From assembly GCF_021404405.1 (NCBI RefSeq), contig NZ_JABFTV010000006.1, forward strand, positions 248,001 to 312,000: 64,000 nucleotides of DNA, given 5' to 3'. The notes beneath the pieces are model-generated. The model saw only the letters and a program-made list of their open reading frames with translations. It made no database searches and was not told where the DNA came from. Source of the DNA: Billgrantia aerodenitrificans. Its GTDB lineage: Bacteria; Pseudomonadota; Gammaproteobacteria; Pseudomonadales; Halomonadaceae. A program made the position numbers and the translations under genes. Shown here piece by piece: positions 17,575 through 25,848 of this stretch (within the stretch, counting starts at the first letter, position 1; the number at the start of each line of letters is the position of its first letter).

Positions 17575-18015
17575 ATGTTCAAATCGATCCTGGTTCCCGT
17601 CGATGGCTCCGAAGGCGCCAAGAAAGCGCTCGACGTCGCCTGTCTATTGGCCAATCAGGCCAACGCCGCCCTGCACCTCCTGCATATCCCCGAGGAGCTC
17701 TCCCACGAGACGACGCTGGTCTGGGGCATCGGTGCCATCGCCATCGAGGCCTCCCGCCCGGAGCGGGAAGACATCGGCCGGCAGGTCGTCGAGAAGGCGG
17801 CCGAAGCCGCGCGCGCCAATGGCGTGTCTCAGGTGGAGACCGTCGTCGGTCAGGGCGACCCGGCACGCACCATCGTCAGCGAGGCGCGCCGTCGCGGTGT
17901 CGAAGCCATCGTCATGGGCAGTCGTGGCCTGAGCGACCTGCGCGGGCTGGTGGTGGGCAGCGTGTCGCACAAGGTCAGCCATGTGGCCGAGTGCACGGTG
18001 ATCACCGTACGCTGA
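17575..18015 (+). CDS. Universal stress protein (UspA family)
   Basis: The 146-residue single Usp domain starts MFKSILVPVDGSEGAKKAL and ends with the ATP-binding signature G-2X-G-9X-G(S): MGSRGLSDLRGLVVGSVSHKV. It is therefore likely to be of the ATP-binding UspFG type and not the non-binding UspA type. AAGGAAACCGCC precedes the ATG. It is a monocistronic gene ending in a strong hairpin. Such proteins support survival of starvation and osmotic or oxidative stress. Confidence 0.93.
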   Translation: MFKSILVPVDGSEGAKKALDVACLLANQANAALHLLHIPEELSHETTLVWGIGAIAIEASRPEREDIGRQVVEKAAEAARANGVSQVETVVGQGDPARTIVSEARRRGVEAIVMGSRGLSDLRGLVVGSVSHKVSHVAECTVITVR

Positions 18016-18028
18016 AGCCGTAACGCAC

Positions 18029-18057
18029 ACAGGCCGCCTGTCAGGCAGGCGGCCTGT
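18029..18057. terminator. Rho-independent terminator after the universal stress gene
   Basis: A 12-bp inverted repeat (ACAGGCCGCCTG, loop TCAGG, complement) is followed by TCTCTTTAA on the plus strand. It lies between convergent genes and may also stop transcripts of the gts operon. Confidence 0.8.
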
Positions 18058-18078
18058 CTCTTTAATGGCACAGGCGGC

Positions 18079-19200
18079 TCAGGCCAGGCGCTTTTCCGTC
18101 TCGCGGTCGAACATGACTGCACGGCCCATATCGATGCGCAGGGTCAGCCGCTCGCCCGCCTTCACCCGGCACTTGGGCCCGACCCGGGCGGTGGCCTCAC
18201 CATCCCCCAGCTTCAGCTGCAGCAGGATGTCCGCCCCGGTGGGTTCCACCACCGTGATGTGCGGCGTGAGTGCCACCCCCTCGTCATACTCGCTGAGTCG
18301 TGCATCGTCTTCGGTGAAGTGCTCGGGGCGCAGCCCGAGGATCACGCGCTCGCCGACCTTCCCAGCCAATGCCGGCGTTTCACGCTCCCGCGGCCAGGGC
18401 AGCTCCAGCGTCTCTTCTTCCGGGGTCTCCACGCGCAGCCGGTATGCCCCGCTTCCCCCCATCAGCGTGGCGCTGATGAAGTTCATCGACGGCGAGCCCA
18501 TGAAACCGGCGACGAACAGGTCCACCGGATCGTTGTAGACCTCGTCGGGCGAGCCGAGCTGGAGAATGCGGCCGTCGCGCATCACCGCGATGCAGTCGGC
18601 CAGCGTCATCGCCTCGATCTGGTCGTGGGTGACGTAAACGATGGTGGTGCCCAGGCGCTGGTGCAGCTTCTTGATCTCGGTGCGCATGTCCACGCGCAGC
18701 TTGGCATCCAGGTTGGAGAGCGGCTCGTCGAACAGATAGACCTTGGGCTCCCGGGCCAGCGCGCGGCCCATGGCGACCCGCTGGCGCTGGCCGCCGGAGA
18801 GCTGCGAAGGCTTGCGCTCGAGCAGATGCGCGATCTGCAACAGCTCGGCGACCCGCTCCACCGCCGCCTCGCGCTCGGCCTTGGGCACCTTGCGCATCTC
18901 CAGGCCGAAGCTGATGTTCTGCCGCACGGTCATGCTCGGATAGAGCGCATAGGACTGGAACACCATAGCGATGTCGCGCTCCGCCGGGGTCTGCCAGGTG
19001 ACGTTCTCGCCGGCGATACGGATCTCTCCGGTGGTGACCGGCTCGAGCCCGGCAATGGCGTTCATCAGGGTCGACTTGCCGCAGCCCGAAGGCCCCACCA
19101 GGATCAGAAACTCTCCCGAGTCGATCGCCAGGCTGACGTCCTTGAGTACCTGCTCGCTGCCGAAGTCCTTGCACACGTTGTTGATTTCAAGCGCTGCCAT
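18079..19200 (-). CDS. gtsD: Sugar ABC transporter ATP-binding protein (MalK/UgpC type)
   Basis: The 373-residue ATPase powers uptake through the two permeases encoded upstream. Visible motifs are Walker A GPSGCGKST (residues about 37-45), Q-loop MVFQSYALYPSMT, signature LSGGQRQRVAMGRAL, Walker B VYLFDEPLSNLDAKL and the switch histidine in YVTHDQIEAMTLAD. A C-terminal TOBE/MalK regulatory domain follows from about residue 240 and contains VILGLRPEHF. GAGAGG precedes the ATG. It is the last gene of the gtsABCD run, 37 bp after gtsC. The specificity (glucose or mannose) is inferred from the neighbouring two-component system, as in pseudomonads. Confidence 0.88.
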   Translation of the reverse strand: MAALEINNVCKDFGSEQVLKDVSLAIDSGEFLILVGPSGCGKSTLMNAIAGLEPVTTGEIRIAGENVTWQTPAERDIAMVFQSYALYPSMTVRQNISFGLEMRKVPKAEREAAVERVAELLQIAHLLERKPSQLSGGQRQRVAMGRALAREPKVYLFDEPLSNLDAKLRVDMRTEIKKLHQRLGTTIVYVTHDQIEAMTLADCIAVMRDGRILQLGSPDEVYNDPVDLFVAGFMGSPSMNFISATLMGGSGAYRLRVETPEEETLELPWPRERETPALAGKVGERVILGLRPEHFTEDDARLSEYDEGVALTPHITVVEPTGADILLQLKLGDGEATARVGPKCRVKAGERLTLRIDMGRAVMFDRETEKRLA

Positions 19201-19237
19201 GTCGAAAACCTCTCGTTGTTCGGTGGTACAGAGGGCC

Positions 19238-20116
19238 TCAGCCCTTGACCGAGCCTGCCGTCAGCCCACGGACGAAATACTTTCCCGCCAGTACGTAGAC
19301 GATCAGCGTGGGCAGCGCGGCGATCATTGCCGCCGCCATGTCGACGTTGTACTCGCGCGCCCCGGTGGAGGTGTTGACCAGATTGTTGAGCGCCACCGTG
19401 ACCGGCTGGGTGTTGTGGGCCGAGAAGGCCACGCCGAACAGGAAATCGTTCCAGATCTGAGTGAACTGCCAGATCACCGAGACCACGATGATCGGCGCCG
19501 ATACGGGCAGCAGGATGCGCCAGAAGATGCGAAAGAAGCCGGCGCCGTCGAGCTTTGCCGCCGAGACCAGCTCGGTGGGTACTGCCACGTAGAAATTGCG
19601 GAAGAACAGCGTGGTGAAGGCGATACCGAAGATCACGTGGACCAGGATCAGCCCCGCCCGCGAACTCGACAGCCCCAGCCAGCCCAGCGTCTGCGCCATG
19701 GGCAGCAGCACCACCTGAAACGGGATGAAGCAGCCGAACAGCATCAGCGCGAAGAGCAGCTCCGAGCCCTTGAAGCGCCACTTGGTCAGGGCGTAGCCAT
19801 TGAGCGCGCCGATGGCGGTGGAGATCAATACCGCGGGCACCACGATGGCAATCGAGTTGAAGAAGTAGACCCCGATGCCTTCGCAGCGCATGCCGGTACA
19901 GGCCTCACCCCAGGCCTTGGCCCAGGGTGCCAGGGTCGGCTCCCGGGGCAGCGAGAGCAGCGTGCCGGGGGTGATCTCGGCCAGCGGCTTGACCGAGGTG
20001 ATCAGCATCACCGCCAGCGGCAGCAGATAGAACAGCGCGGCCAGCAGCAGCACGGCGTAGAGCATGGCCCGACCGAGCCGCGCGCCCGGAGTGCGGCGAC
20101 GAATGACATTATCCAT
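19238..20116 (-). CDS. gtsC: Sugar ABC transporter permease
   Basis: The 292-residue integral membrane protein has about six helices. The EAA loop that contacts the ATPase is visible as ELVSAAKLDGAGFFRIFWRILLP. The ending LIVYVLAGKYFVRGLTAGSVKG is typical of MalG-type permeases of CUT1 transporters. GAGGAGCCGCC precedes the ATG at 20116. The first eight bases overlap the end of the partner permease gene, which suggests coupled synthesis of the two subunits. Confidence 0.9.
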   Translation of the reverse strand: MDNVIRRRTPGARLGRAMLYAVLLLAALFYLLPLAVMLITSVKPLAEITPGTLLSLPREPTLAPWAKAWGEACTGMRCEGIGVYFFNSIAIVVPAVLISTAIGALNGYALTKWRFKGSELLFALMLFGCFIPFQVVLLPMAQTLGWLGLSSSRAGLILVHVIFGIAFTTLFFRNFYVAVPTELVSAAKLDGAGFFRIFWRILLPVSAPIIVVSVIWQFTQIWNDFLFGVAFSAHNTQPVTVALNNLVNTSTGAREYNVDMAAAMIAALPTLIVYVLAGKYFVRGLTAGSVKG

Positions 20117-21041
20117 GACGGCGGCTCCTCAATTCCGAGTAGAGATAGGGAATCAGGATCGCCAGCACGCCGCCCAGCATCAGCATGGCGCTGGCCGAGC
20201 CCAGACCGATCTGTGCCCGGGTGAAGGCATGGGCGTACATGAAGGTGGCCGGCAGATCGGAGGCGTAGCCGGGCCCGCCGCCGGTGAGCGCCACCACCAG
20301 GTCGAAGCTCTTGATGGCGATGTGCGAAAGGATCATCACCGCGCTGAACACCACCGGACGCAGACAGGGAATCACCACCCGCCAGTAGATGCGCGGCAGG
20401 CTGGCGCCATCGAGCTGGGCGGCCTTGAGGATGCTGTCGTCGATGCCGCGCAGCCCGGCGAGAAACAGCGCCATGACGAAGCCGGAAGCCTGCCACACCG
20501 CGGCGATCACCAGGGTGTAGACGGCCATGTCCGGGTCGACCAGCCAGTCGAAGCGGAAATTCTCGAAGCCCCAACTGCGCACCATGGCCTGGATGCCGAG
20601 ACCGGGGTTGAGCAGCCACTTCCACACCACGCCGGTGACGATGAACGATAGCGCCATGGGATAGAGATAGATCGTACGCAGCGCGCCCTCCTGGCGAATG
20701 CGCTGGTCGAGCAGGATGGCGAGCACCAGCCCCAGTGCCAGGCAGATGGCCACGAACAGACCGCCGAACACCACCAGGTTGGTGGAAGCCACCCACCAGC
20801 GGTCGTTGGCCATCAGCCGCGCGTACTGGGCGAAACCGACGAACTCGTAGCTGGGCAGCATGCGCGAGTTGGTCAGCGAGAGAACGAAGGTCCACAGCAT
20901 GAAGCCATAGACGAAGAACAGCGAGATGGCGGCAGAGGGTGCCAACACCAGCTTGGGCAGCCAGGCCTGGAGCAGGCCTGAGTGGCTGCGTCGGGCAGTG
21001 GAACCGGCGGTCGGGCGTGCCGCCGAACTTGACAGGGACAT
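20109..21041 (-). CDS. gtsB: Sugar ABC transporter permease
   Basis: This 310-residue MalF-type permease has six predicted helices and an EAA loop, DSILKAAQLDGASLPRIYWRVVIP. The substrate-path signature DLVVALTGGGPGYASDLPATF is typical of CUT1 sugar permeases. I chose the ATG at 21041, which follows GAGGTCTCCCGTT; an ATG 11 codons upstream at 21074 lies within a hairpin and is less likely. It partners the permease encoded at 19238-20116. Confidence 0.9.
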   Translation of the reverse strand: MSLSSSAARPTAGSTARRSHSGLLQAWLPKLVLAPSAAISLFFVYGFMLWTFVLSLTNSRMLPSYEFVGFAQYARLMANDRWWVASTNLVVFGGLFVAICLALGLVLAILLDQRIRQEGALRTIYLYPMALSFIVTGVVWKWLLNPGLGIQAMVRSWGFENFRFDWLVDPDMAVYTLVIAAVWQASGFVMALFLAGLRGIDDSILKAAQLDGASLPRIYWRVVIPCLRPVVFSAVMILSHIAIKSFDLVVALTGGGPGYASDLPATFMYAHAFTRAQIGLGSASAMLMLGGVLAILIPYLYSELRSRRHG

Positions 21042-21076
21042 AACGGGAGACCTCGGGCTTGAGCGGCGTACCACCA

Positions 21077-21103
21077 GGGCGAACCTGGATTGCAGGTTCG
21101 CCC
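21077..21103 (-). promoter_or_regulatory. Intercistronic stem-loop between gtsA and gtsB
   Basis: A perfect 11-bp inverted repeat, GGGCGAACCTG, loop GATTG, complement, lies in the 78-bp gap between the binding-protein gene and the first permease gene. Such hairpins often protect the upstream message from 3' exonucleases or cause partial termination, so that binding protein is made in excess over permease. That role is inferred here. Confidence 0.6.
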
Positions 21104-21119
21104 TATCGGTTGGCTACGG

Positions 21120-22388
21120 TCAGAGCGCGGCCTGGGCGGCGTTGACCATCCGACGAGCGGCTTCTTCGGCGGCCATGTCACGCGAGTTGAAGTAGTTGGT
21201 CACCACGTCGAAGATGGCGCCCTGGACGTCGGCACGTACCGCCATGCCGTGGGCCATGCTGGGAACCAGGCCGCCCTCCTCGGCGGTGCGCTGGAAGTCG
21301 TCCATTGACTGCTGGGCACACTGATCGAACTCGCTCATGTCGAGATCGGGCCGGGCGGGGATCGAGCCCTTGGCCAGATTGAAGGCCTCCTGGAAGGTCG
21401 GTTCCAGCACCAGACGCGCCAGGGCCTGCTGCGCTTCGCGCTCCGCTCCTTCGACACGGAACATGGCCAGGCTGTCGATGTTGAAGGTGAAGGCATCCTG
21501 GGTACCCGGCGCCGCGGCGCAGAGATACTCCTCGCCGGCGGTGAGCCCGGCGGCGGTGAACTCGCCCTTGGCCCAGTCACCCATCAGCTGCATGCCGGCG
21601 CTGCCCTCGATCACCATGGAGGTGGCGATGTTCCAGTCGCGGCCAGACATGTCGGCGTCCATCAGCTCACGCAGACGCTTGAAGGTCTCCAGCGCCTCGA
21701 TCATCCGCTCGCTGCCCAGCGCTTCGGGGTCGAGCTCGACCAGCGCCTGCTGGTAGAACTCGGTACCGCCGCTTGCCAGCAGCACGCTCTCGAACACGGT
21801 GGCGTCCTGCCATGCCTGGCCGCCGTGGGCCAGCGGGATGAAGCCCGCCTCACGGATCGCCTCACCGGCCTCGAACAGTTCGTCGAGGGTGGTGGGCATC
21901 TCCACGCCGGCGGCTTCGAGCACTTGGGGGTTGGCCCACAGCCAGTTGACCCGGTGCACGTTGACCGGCACCGCCACATAGCTGCCGTTGTGACGCATGA
22001 CGTCGGCCACCGTGGGCGGCAGCAGCTCGTCCCAACCTTCGGCCTCGGCCACCTCGTCGAGCTCGCCGAGCAGGCCCAACTCACCCCACTCCTGAATCTC
22101 CGGCCCCTTGATCTGGGCAGCCGACGGCGGATTGCCGGACATGGCCCGCGACTTGAGTACGGTCATGGCCGTTTCGCCGCCGCCACCGGCCACGGCAAAG
22201 TCTTCCCAGCCGTAGCCTTCGGCTTCCATCAGCTCCTTGAGTACGTTGGCCGCACGGGCCTCGCCGCCCGAGGTCCACCAGTGAAGGACCTCCACCTCGG
22301 CGGCCTGAACGCTGAACGTCAGTGACGTTGCTGCCGCGGTGGCCAGGGCCAGGGCCGTCTTGCGCAAGGGATTCTCGAGAAGGGTCAT
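21120..22388 (-). CDS. gtsA: Periplasmic sugar-binding protein of ABC transporter
   Basis: The 422-residue protein has a Sec signal peptide (about 1-30, cleavage near SVQAAEVEV) and then the type 1 extracellular solute-binding fold: [19 protein letters not shown] at the start of the mature part, [18 protein letters not shown] in the middle and [13 protein letters not shown] towards the C-terminus. This is the arrangement of the glucose-binding GtsA proteins. I chose the ATG at 22388, seven bases after GGAG; the ATG at 22394 is only one base from the same site. It is the first gene of the transporter run, and a repeat-rich promoter region lies just upstream. Confidence 0.9.
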   Translation of the reverse strand: MTLLENPLRKTALALATAAATSLTFSVQAAEVEVLHWWTSGGEARAANVLKELMEAEGYGWEDFAVAGGGGETAMTVLKSRAMSGNPPSAAQIKGPEIQEWGELGLLGELDEVAEAEGWDELLPPTVADVMRHNGSYVAVPVNVHRVNWLWANPQVLEAAGVEMPTTLDELFEAGEAIREAGFIPLAHGGQAWQDATVFESVLLASGGTEFYQQALVELDPEALGSERMIEALETFKRLRELMDADMSGRDWNIATSMVIEGSAGMQLMGDWAKGEFTAAGLTAGEEYLCAAAPGTQDAFTFNIDSLAMFRVEGAEREAQQALARLVLEPTFQEAFNLAKGSIPARPDLDMSEFDQCAQQSMDDFQRTAEEGGLVPSMAHGMAVRADVQGAIFDVVTNYFNSRDMAAEEAARRMVNAAQAAL

Positions 22389-22403
22389 CGGCATGCTCCT
22401 GCT

Positions 22404-22437
22404 GTTGTTATTGAACAGTTATTGAAACTGTTATCGA
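22404..22437 (-). promoter_or_regulatory. Inverted and direct repeats upstream of gtsA
   Basis: The minus strand reads GATAACAGTTT, CAATAACTGTT, CAATAACAACA in immediate succession. The ATAAC element thus occurs three times at 11-12-bp spacing, and the first two copies form a perfect inverted repeat (AACAGTT, 5 bp, AACTGTT at 22414-22432). It lies 16-49 bp before the gtsA start, in a position suited to repressor or response-regulator binding. I cannot name the protein; the adjacent response regulator is the first candidate. Confidence 0.45.
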
Positions 22438-22523
22438 GACCGGTGATGGCCGGCATGCCAGTAACGTTAACCGAGAGCGGGTGTGACTGGGGTTACCTAG
22501 TCCTGCAAAGCATTGCAGCCCTA

Positions 22524-24011
22524 TTACAGCGGCGTAACATCCTGCGGACGCGGTAGCGAGAGCGTAACCACCAGCCCGCCTTCGGGATGGTTGGACAGCG
22601 CAATGTCACCGCCCGTGGCGCGGGCGATGTGCCGGGCGATACCCAGCCCCAGACCGCTACCGCCGGTGTTGCGGCTGCGTGAGGGTTCGAGACGCACGAA
22701 GGGAGCGAATACCCGCTCGTGCTGCGCCTCGGGAATGCCCGGACCGTGGTCGCGGATGACGATGGTCAGACGCTGCGGCGAGTCGACCAGCGTCACCTCG
22801 GCACGCCGACCGTAGAACACCGCATTCTCCAGCAGATTCGCCAGGCAGCGCTTGAAGGCCAGCGGCTTCACCGGCAGCGGAGCGGCATGACCGTGCAGCG
22901 TCACCACCCCACCCTGCAGCGTCAGCTCGTCGGCCAGCTCGGCCAGCAGTTCACCGGGCTCCACCTCGGTCACCTCCTCGTGCAGGTCGAAGCCCTTCAC
23001 CGAGGCCAGCGCCCCCTTCACCAGCAGATCGAGCTCGTCGAGCGAGGCGCAGAAACGCTCGCGCTGTACCGGATCGTCGAGCATCTCGGCCCGCAGGCGC
23101 AGCCGGGTGATGGGTGTCTTGAGATCATGGGAGATGGCCGAGAACAGCCGCTCGCGCTCGTCGACCTGATCGCGAATGCGCTCCTGCATGCGATTGAACG
23201 CCGCCGCTGTGGCCGCCACCTCACGCGGCCCGCTCTCGCGCAGCGGCGGCGCATCGAGGTCGTCGCCAAGCTGGCGCGCCGCTCGCGACAGCCGTGCCAG
23301 CGGTCGGGTCACGCTGCGAATCCCGAGCAGGGCCAGGCCGATCACCGTGAGTAGGACCATCAGGCTCGCCAGCAGTCGTTCGCCCGACAGCCAGCCGTGT
23401 TCATTGAACAGGTCGGGCACTGGCAGCAGCGTGGCCACGTAGAGCCAGGTGTCGGGGCCGAGCTCCATCTGCACCACCAGGATTGGCGGCGACAGCGGTT
23501 CCATCAGCAGACTGTGCTGGCCCCAGCGCGGCGGCAGGTCGTGCAGTAGCACCTCGTTGTTGTAGACGCGCAGGGTCTCGGCCCGGGAGAACTCCACCAG
23601 TACATCGTCGATGTTCAGCTCGGCGGTGAGGATCTCACGAAAGTTGTCCACGACCAGGCGTTTTTCCGGCCCTGAGCCGATGTCCTCGACCGGGATGCGC
23701 CGCTCGTTGACGCTGACGAAGAAGCGCGTGCCGCCCATGTTGCGCAGCTGATCGAGCACGATATGACGATACTCGAAGGGCAGCGAACGGAAGAAGCGCA
23801 TGGTCGAGGCCACGCTGAAGGCGACGTTGCGCGACAGCTCGTCGAGCTGCTCGAGCTGGCTGGAGCGCACCTGAGAGGTCCACACGGCGTAGCTGGCCAA
23901 CTGAGCGCTGAGCACGCCGACCAGCATGATCAGCACGAAGCGTCCGCGCAGGGTTCGCGGCAGCAGGCGCGCCAGGCGACGCTGCCAATGGCGGCGCAGT
24001 TCCTCGTTCAC
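22524..24011 (-). CDS. gtrS: Sensor histidine kinase, GtrS-like
   Basis: The 495-residue kinase has an N-terminal transmembrane helix (about 24-46), a periplasmic sensor domain (about 47-208), a second helix (about 212-232), a HAMP segment (RSVTRPLARLSRAARQLGDD) and the kinase core. The phosphorylated His295 sits in SAISHDLKTPITRLRLR. The ATP-binding lobe shows the N box LLENAVFYG, G1 DHGPGIP and G2 GGSGLGLGIA. Its start overlaps the response-regulator stop by four bases. In pseudomonads the equivalent GtrS/GltR pair governs glucose transport genes; its position between the regulator and gtsABCD supports that role here. Confidence 0.88.
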   Translation of the reverse strand: MNEELRRHWQRRLARLLPRTLRGRFVLIMLVGVLSAQLASYAVWTSQVRSSQLEQLDELSRNVAFSVASTMRFFRSLPFEYRHIVLDQLRNMGGTRFFVSVNERRIPVEDIGSGPEKRLVVDNFREILTAELNIDDVLVEFSRAETLRVYNNEVLLHDLPPRWGQHSLLMEPLSPPILVVQMELGPDTWLYVATLLPVPDLFNEHGWLSGERLLASLMVLLTVIGLALLGIRSVTRPLARLSRAARQLGDDLDAPPLRESGPREVAATAAAFNRMQERIRDQVDERERLFSAISHDLKTPITRLRLRAEMLDDPVQRERFCASLDELDLLVKGALASVKGFDLHEEVTEVEPGELLAELADELTLQGGVVTLHGHAAPLPVKPLAFKRCLANLLENAVFYGRRAEVTLVDSPQRLTIVIRDHGPGIPEAQHERVFAPFVRLEPSRSRNTGGSGLGLGIARHIARATGGDIALSNHPEGGLVVTLSLPRPQDVTPL

Positions 24012-24730
24012 GTCAGCGCTTCGACCCGGGCGGTGAAGACGTAGCCCGCACCGCGCACGGTACGAATCATCTGATGATAGTGGGCATCCTCGCCGAGGCG
24101 CTGACGCAGCCGGCAGACGTGCACGTCGATGGAGCGATCCAGCGGCGGTGCCGGACGCCCGCGGGTCAGCTCATACAGCGCCTCCCGCGAGAGGACCTGC
24201 TCGGGACGCTCGAGAAACACCTGCAGCAGCTGGAAATCGGCCCCCGAGAGCGGCGTGCGCTCGTCGCGCTCGTCGATCAGTTCGCGAGTCATGCGGTCGA
24301 GCCGCCAGGCCCCGAAGGCTACCAGCCGGGCACGGGCCGGATCGGCTGGCGAACCGCCGCGGGCACGCCGCAGCACCGCCTTGATACGCGCCAGCAGTTC
24401 GCGCGGGTTGAACGGCTTGCCCAGATAGTCGTCGGCGCCCAGCTCCAGGCCGAGAATGCGGTCGGTCTCGTCGGCGCTGGCAGTGAGCATGATGATCGGC
24501 ACGTCGCTGTCGCGGCGAATGTCGCGGCAGATGGTGAAACCGTCGTCGCCGGGCAGCATGATGTCGACGATCAGCAGATCGGGGGTTTCGCTCGTCAACA
24601 GGCCGTGCAGCGCCTTGGCATCCTCGGCAGCCAGGGCGCGATAGCCGTGACGTCCGAGATAGTCGACCAGCAGTTCGCGTATTTCGGGGTCGTCGTCGAC
24701 CACGATCAGAGTGGCGGGCGTTGTGGTCAT
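24008..24730 (-). CDS. gltR: Response regulator, OmpR family, GltR-like
   Basis: The 240-residue protein has an N-terminal receiver domain with phospho-acceptor Asp56 (LLIVDIMLPGDDG), acidic pocket VVDDDPE and conserved Lys in LGKPFNPREL. A C-terminal OmpR/PhoB winged helix follows, with VLSREALYELTRGRPAPPLDR and RSIDVHVCRLRQRLGED. The ATG at 24730 has CGGAAGACG upstream; longer readings to 24826 add non-homologous residues. It is transcribed first, coupled to the kinase, ahead of the transporter genes. Confidence 0.9.
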   Translation of the reverse strand: MTTTPATLIVVDDDPEIRELLVDYLGRHGYRALAAEDAKALHGLLTSETPDLLIVDIMLPGDDGFTICRDIRRDSDVPIIMLTASADETDRILGLELGADDYLGKPFNPRELLARIKAVLRRARGGSPADPARARLVAFGAWRLDRMTRELIDERDERTPLSGADFQLLQVFLERPEQVLSREALYELTRGRPAPPLDRSIDVHVCRLRQRLGEDAHYHQMIRTVRGAGYVFTARVEALT

Positions 24731-24868
24731 CGTCTTCCGATGGCAGGGGCGATGCCTGGGGTAGGCAAAGCCGTGAATCGTTGTCGTTATGGCATCGATG
24801 ATGGGCATGCACTCGTGGCACGGCAAGGGGGCCTAGACCAACGTCGCAACGCTCGCTCCCGCTTGATC

Positions 24869-25666
24869 CTAGAGCGAAAAGCGCTCCCGCAGATGCCGGG
24901 CCACGGCGCTTTCGGCGTGATGGCCGATCCGGCGAGCCACGGGCACCCGTTCGAACAGCGTGGGATGCGCGTTGGCCATCACGTGGGCTTCGCCGGCAAG
25001 ACGGAGCATCTCGGTATCGTTGAGGTTGTCGCCGAAGGCCAGACAGCGCTCGCTATCGATGTCGAGGGTAGCCAGCAACGCCTTGAGCGCCGTGCCCTTG
25101 TTGACGCCACCGGCCATGATCTCCAGCGAATTGACCGTGGAATAGGTGACGTGCAAGCGCTCCCCGTGACTCGAGCGAACCTGGGCCTCGAGCCCGGCCA
25201 GCCGCTCGGGATCGCCGATGTAGAGCACCTTGCCCACCCCTTCACCATCCAGGCTCGATGGCTCCACTACCCGGTAACCGAAGCCGGTATGAGCGTGGTA
25301 GGCCAGCAGGCGCGGCTCAGGGGCGTCGATCAGCCATTCGTGTTCCAGATAGAGGTTGAGGCGCACGCTGTCGTGGCGCTCCAAGGCGATCAGCTCACGG
25401 GCCAGCTCCGCCTCGAGATGGCGCGAAGCCAGCAGGTCGCCTTCCGGCCCATGCAGGTAGGCCCCATTGGTGCTGATCACGTGGAGCGGCACGCCCAACC
25501 GTTCGCGGAAGGCCAGCATGTCGCGGAAATGGCGCCCTGAGGCGAAGGCCAGATGATGCCCCTGCCCGGACAGCAGGCGCAGGGTCTCGACGGTTTCGGG
25601 ATGCAGGTCGTGGTTGGCGTCGAGCAGGGTGCCATCGAGGTCGGAGACGATCAGGTGAGGTGTCAT
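24869..25666 (-). CDS. HAD superfamily hydrolase, Cof-type sugar phosphatase
   Basis: The 265-residue protein is a Cof/IIB HAD hydrolase. Motif I is DLDGTLL near the N-terminus (nucleophile and acid-base aspartates), motif II is FASGRHF, motif III is the lysine in GVNKGTALK and motif IV is FGDNLNDTEML. A Cof-type cap domain lies between (about 85-190). Family members dephosphorylate sugar phosphates or flavin and PLP precursors; the substrate here is unknown. I chose the ATG at 25666, nine bases after GAAGGA; the ATG at 25675 abuts that site. Confidence 0.9.
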   Translation of the reverse strand: MTPHLIVSDLDGTLLDANHDLHPETVETLRLLSGQGHHLAFASGRHFRDMLAFRERLGVPLHVISTNGAYLHGPEGDLLASRHLEAELARELIALERHDSVRLNLYLEHEWLIDAPEPRLLAYHAHTGFGYRVVEPSSLDGEGVGKVLYIGDPERLAGLEAQVRSSHGERLHVTYSTVNSLEIMAGGVNKGTALKALLATLDIDSERCLAFGDNLNDTEMLRLAGEAHVMANAHPTLFERVPVARRIGHHAESAVARHLRERFSL

Positions 25667-25788
25667 GGCGTCCATTCCTTCGAATACCCGCTAGAGGCTA
25701 ACGCAGCCGACGAGGCTTGCCCAGCATACGAGGCATTTCTGCCCTGCCGCGCCAAGCGATTGTTTTGTCGTGACCGGCCCAGCAACGT

Positions 25789-25817
25789 TTGGCGCCGGCT
25801 GCGGGAATCCGTATAGT
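25789..25817 (+). promoter_or_regulatory. Sigma-70-like promoter of rnb
   Basis: TTGGCG (25789-25794), a 17-bp spacer and TATAGT (25812-25817) form a good promoter. The expected start point, near 25824, gives a leader of about 25 bases before the rnb ATG. Confidence 0.6.
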
Positions 25818-25848
25818 GGCCCTCCTATCCCGCCACACGTTCGTGATC

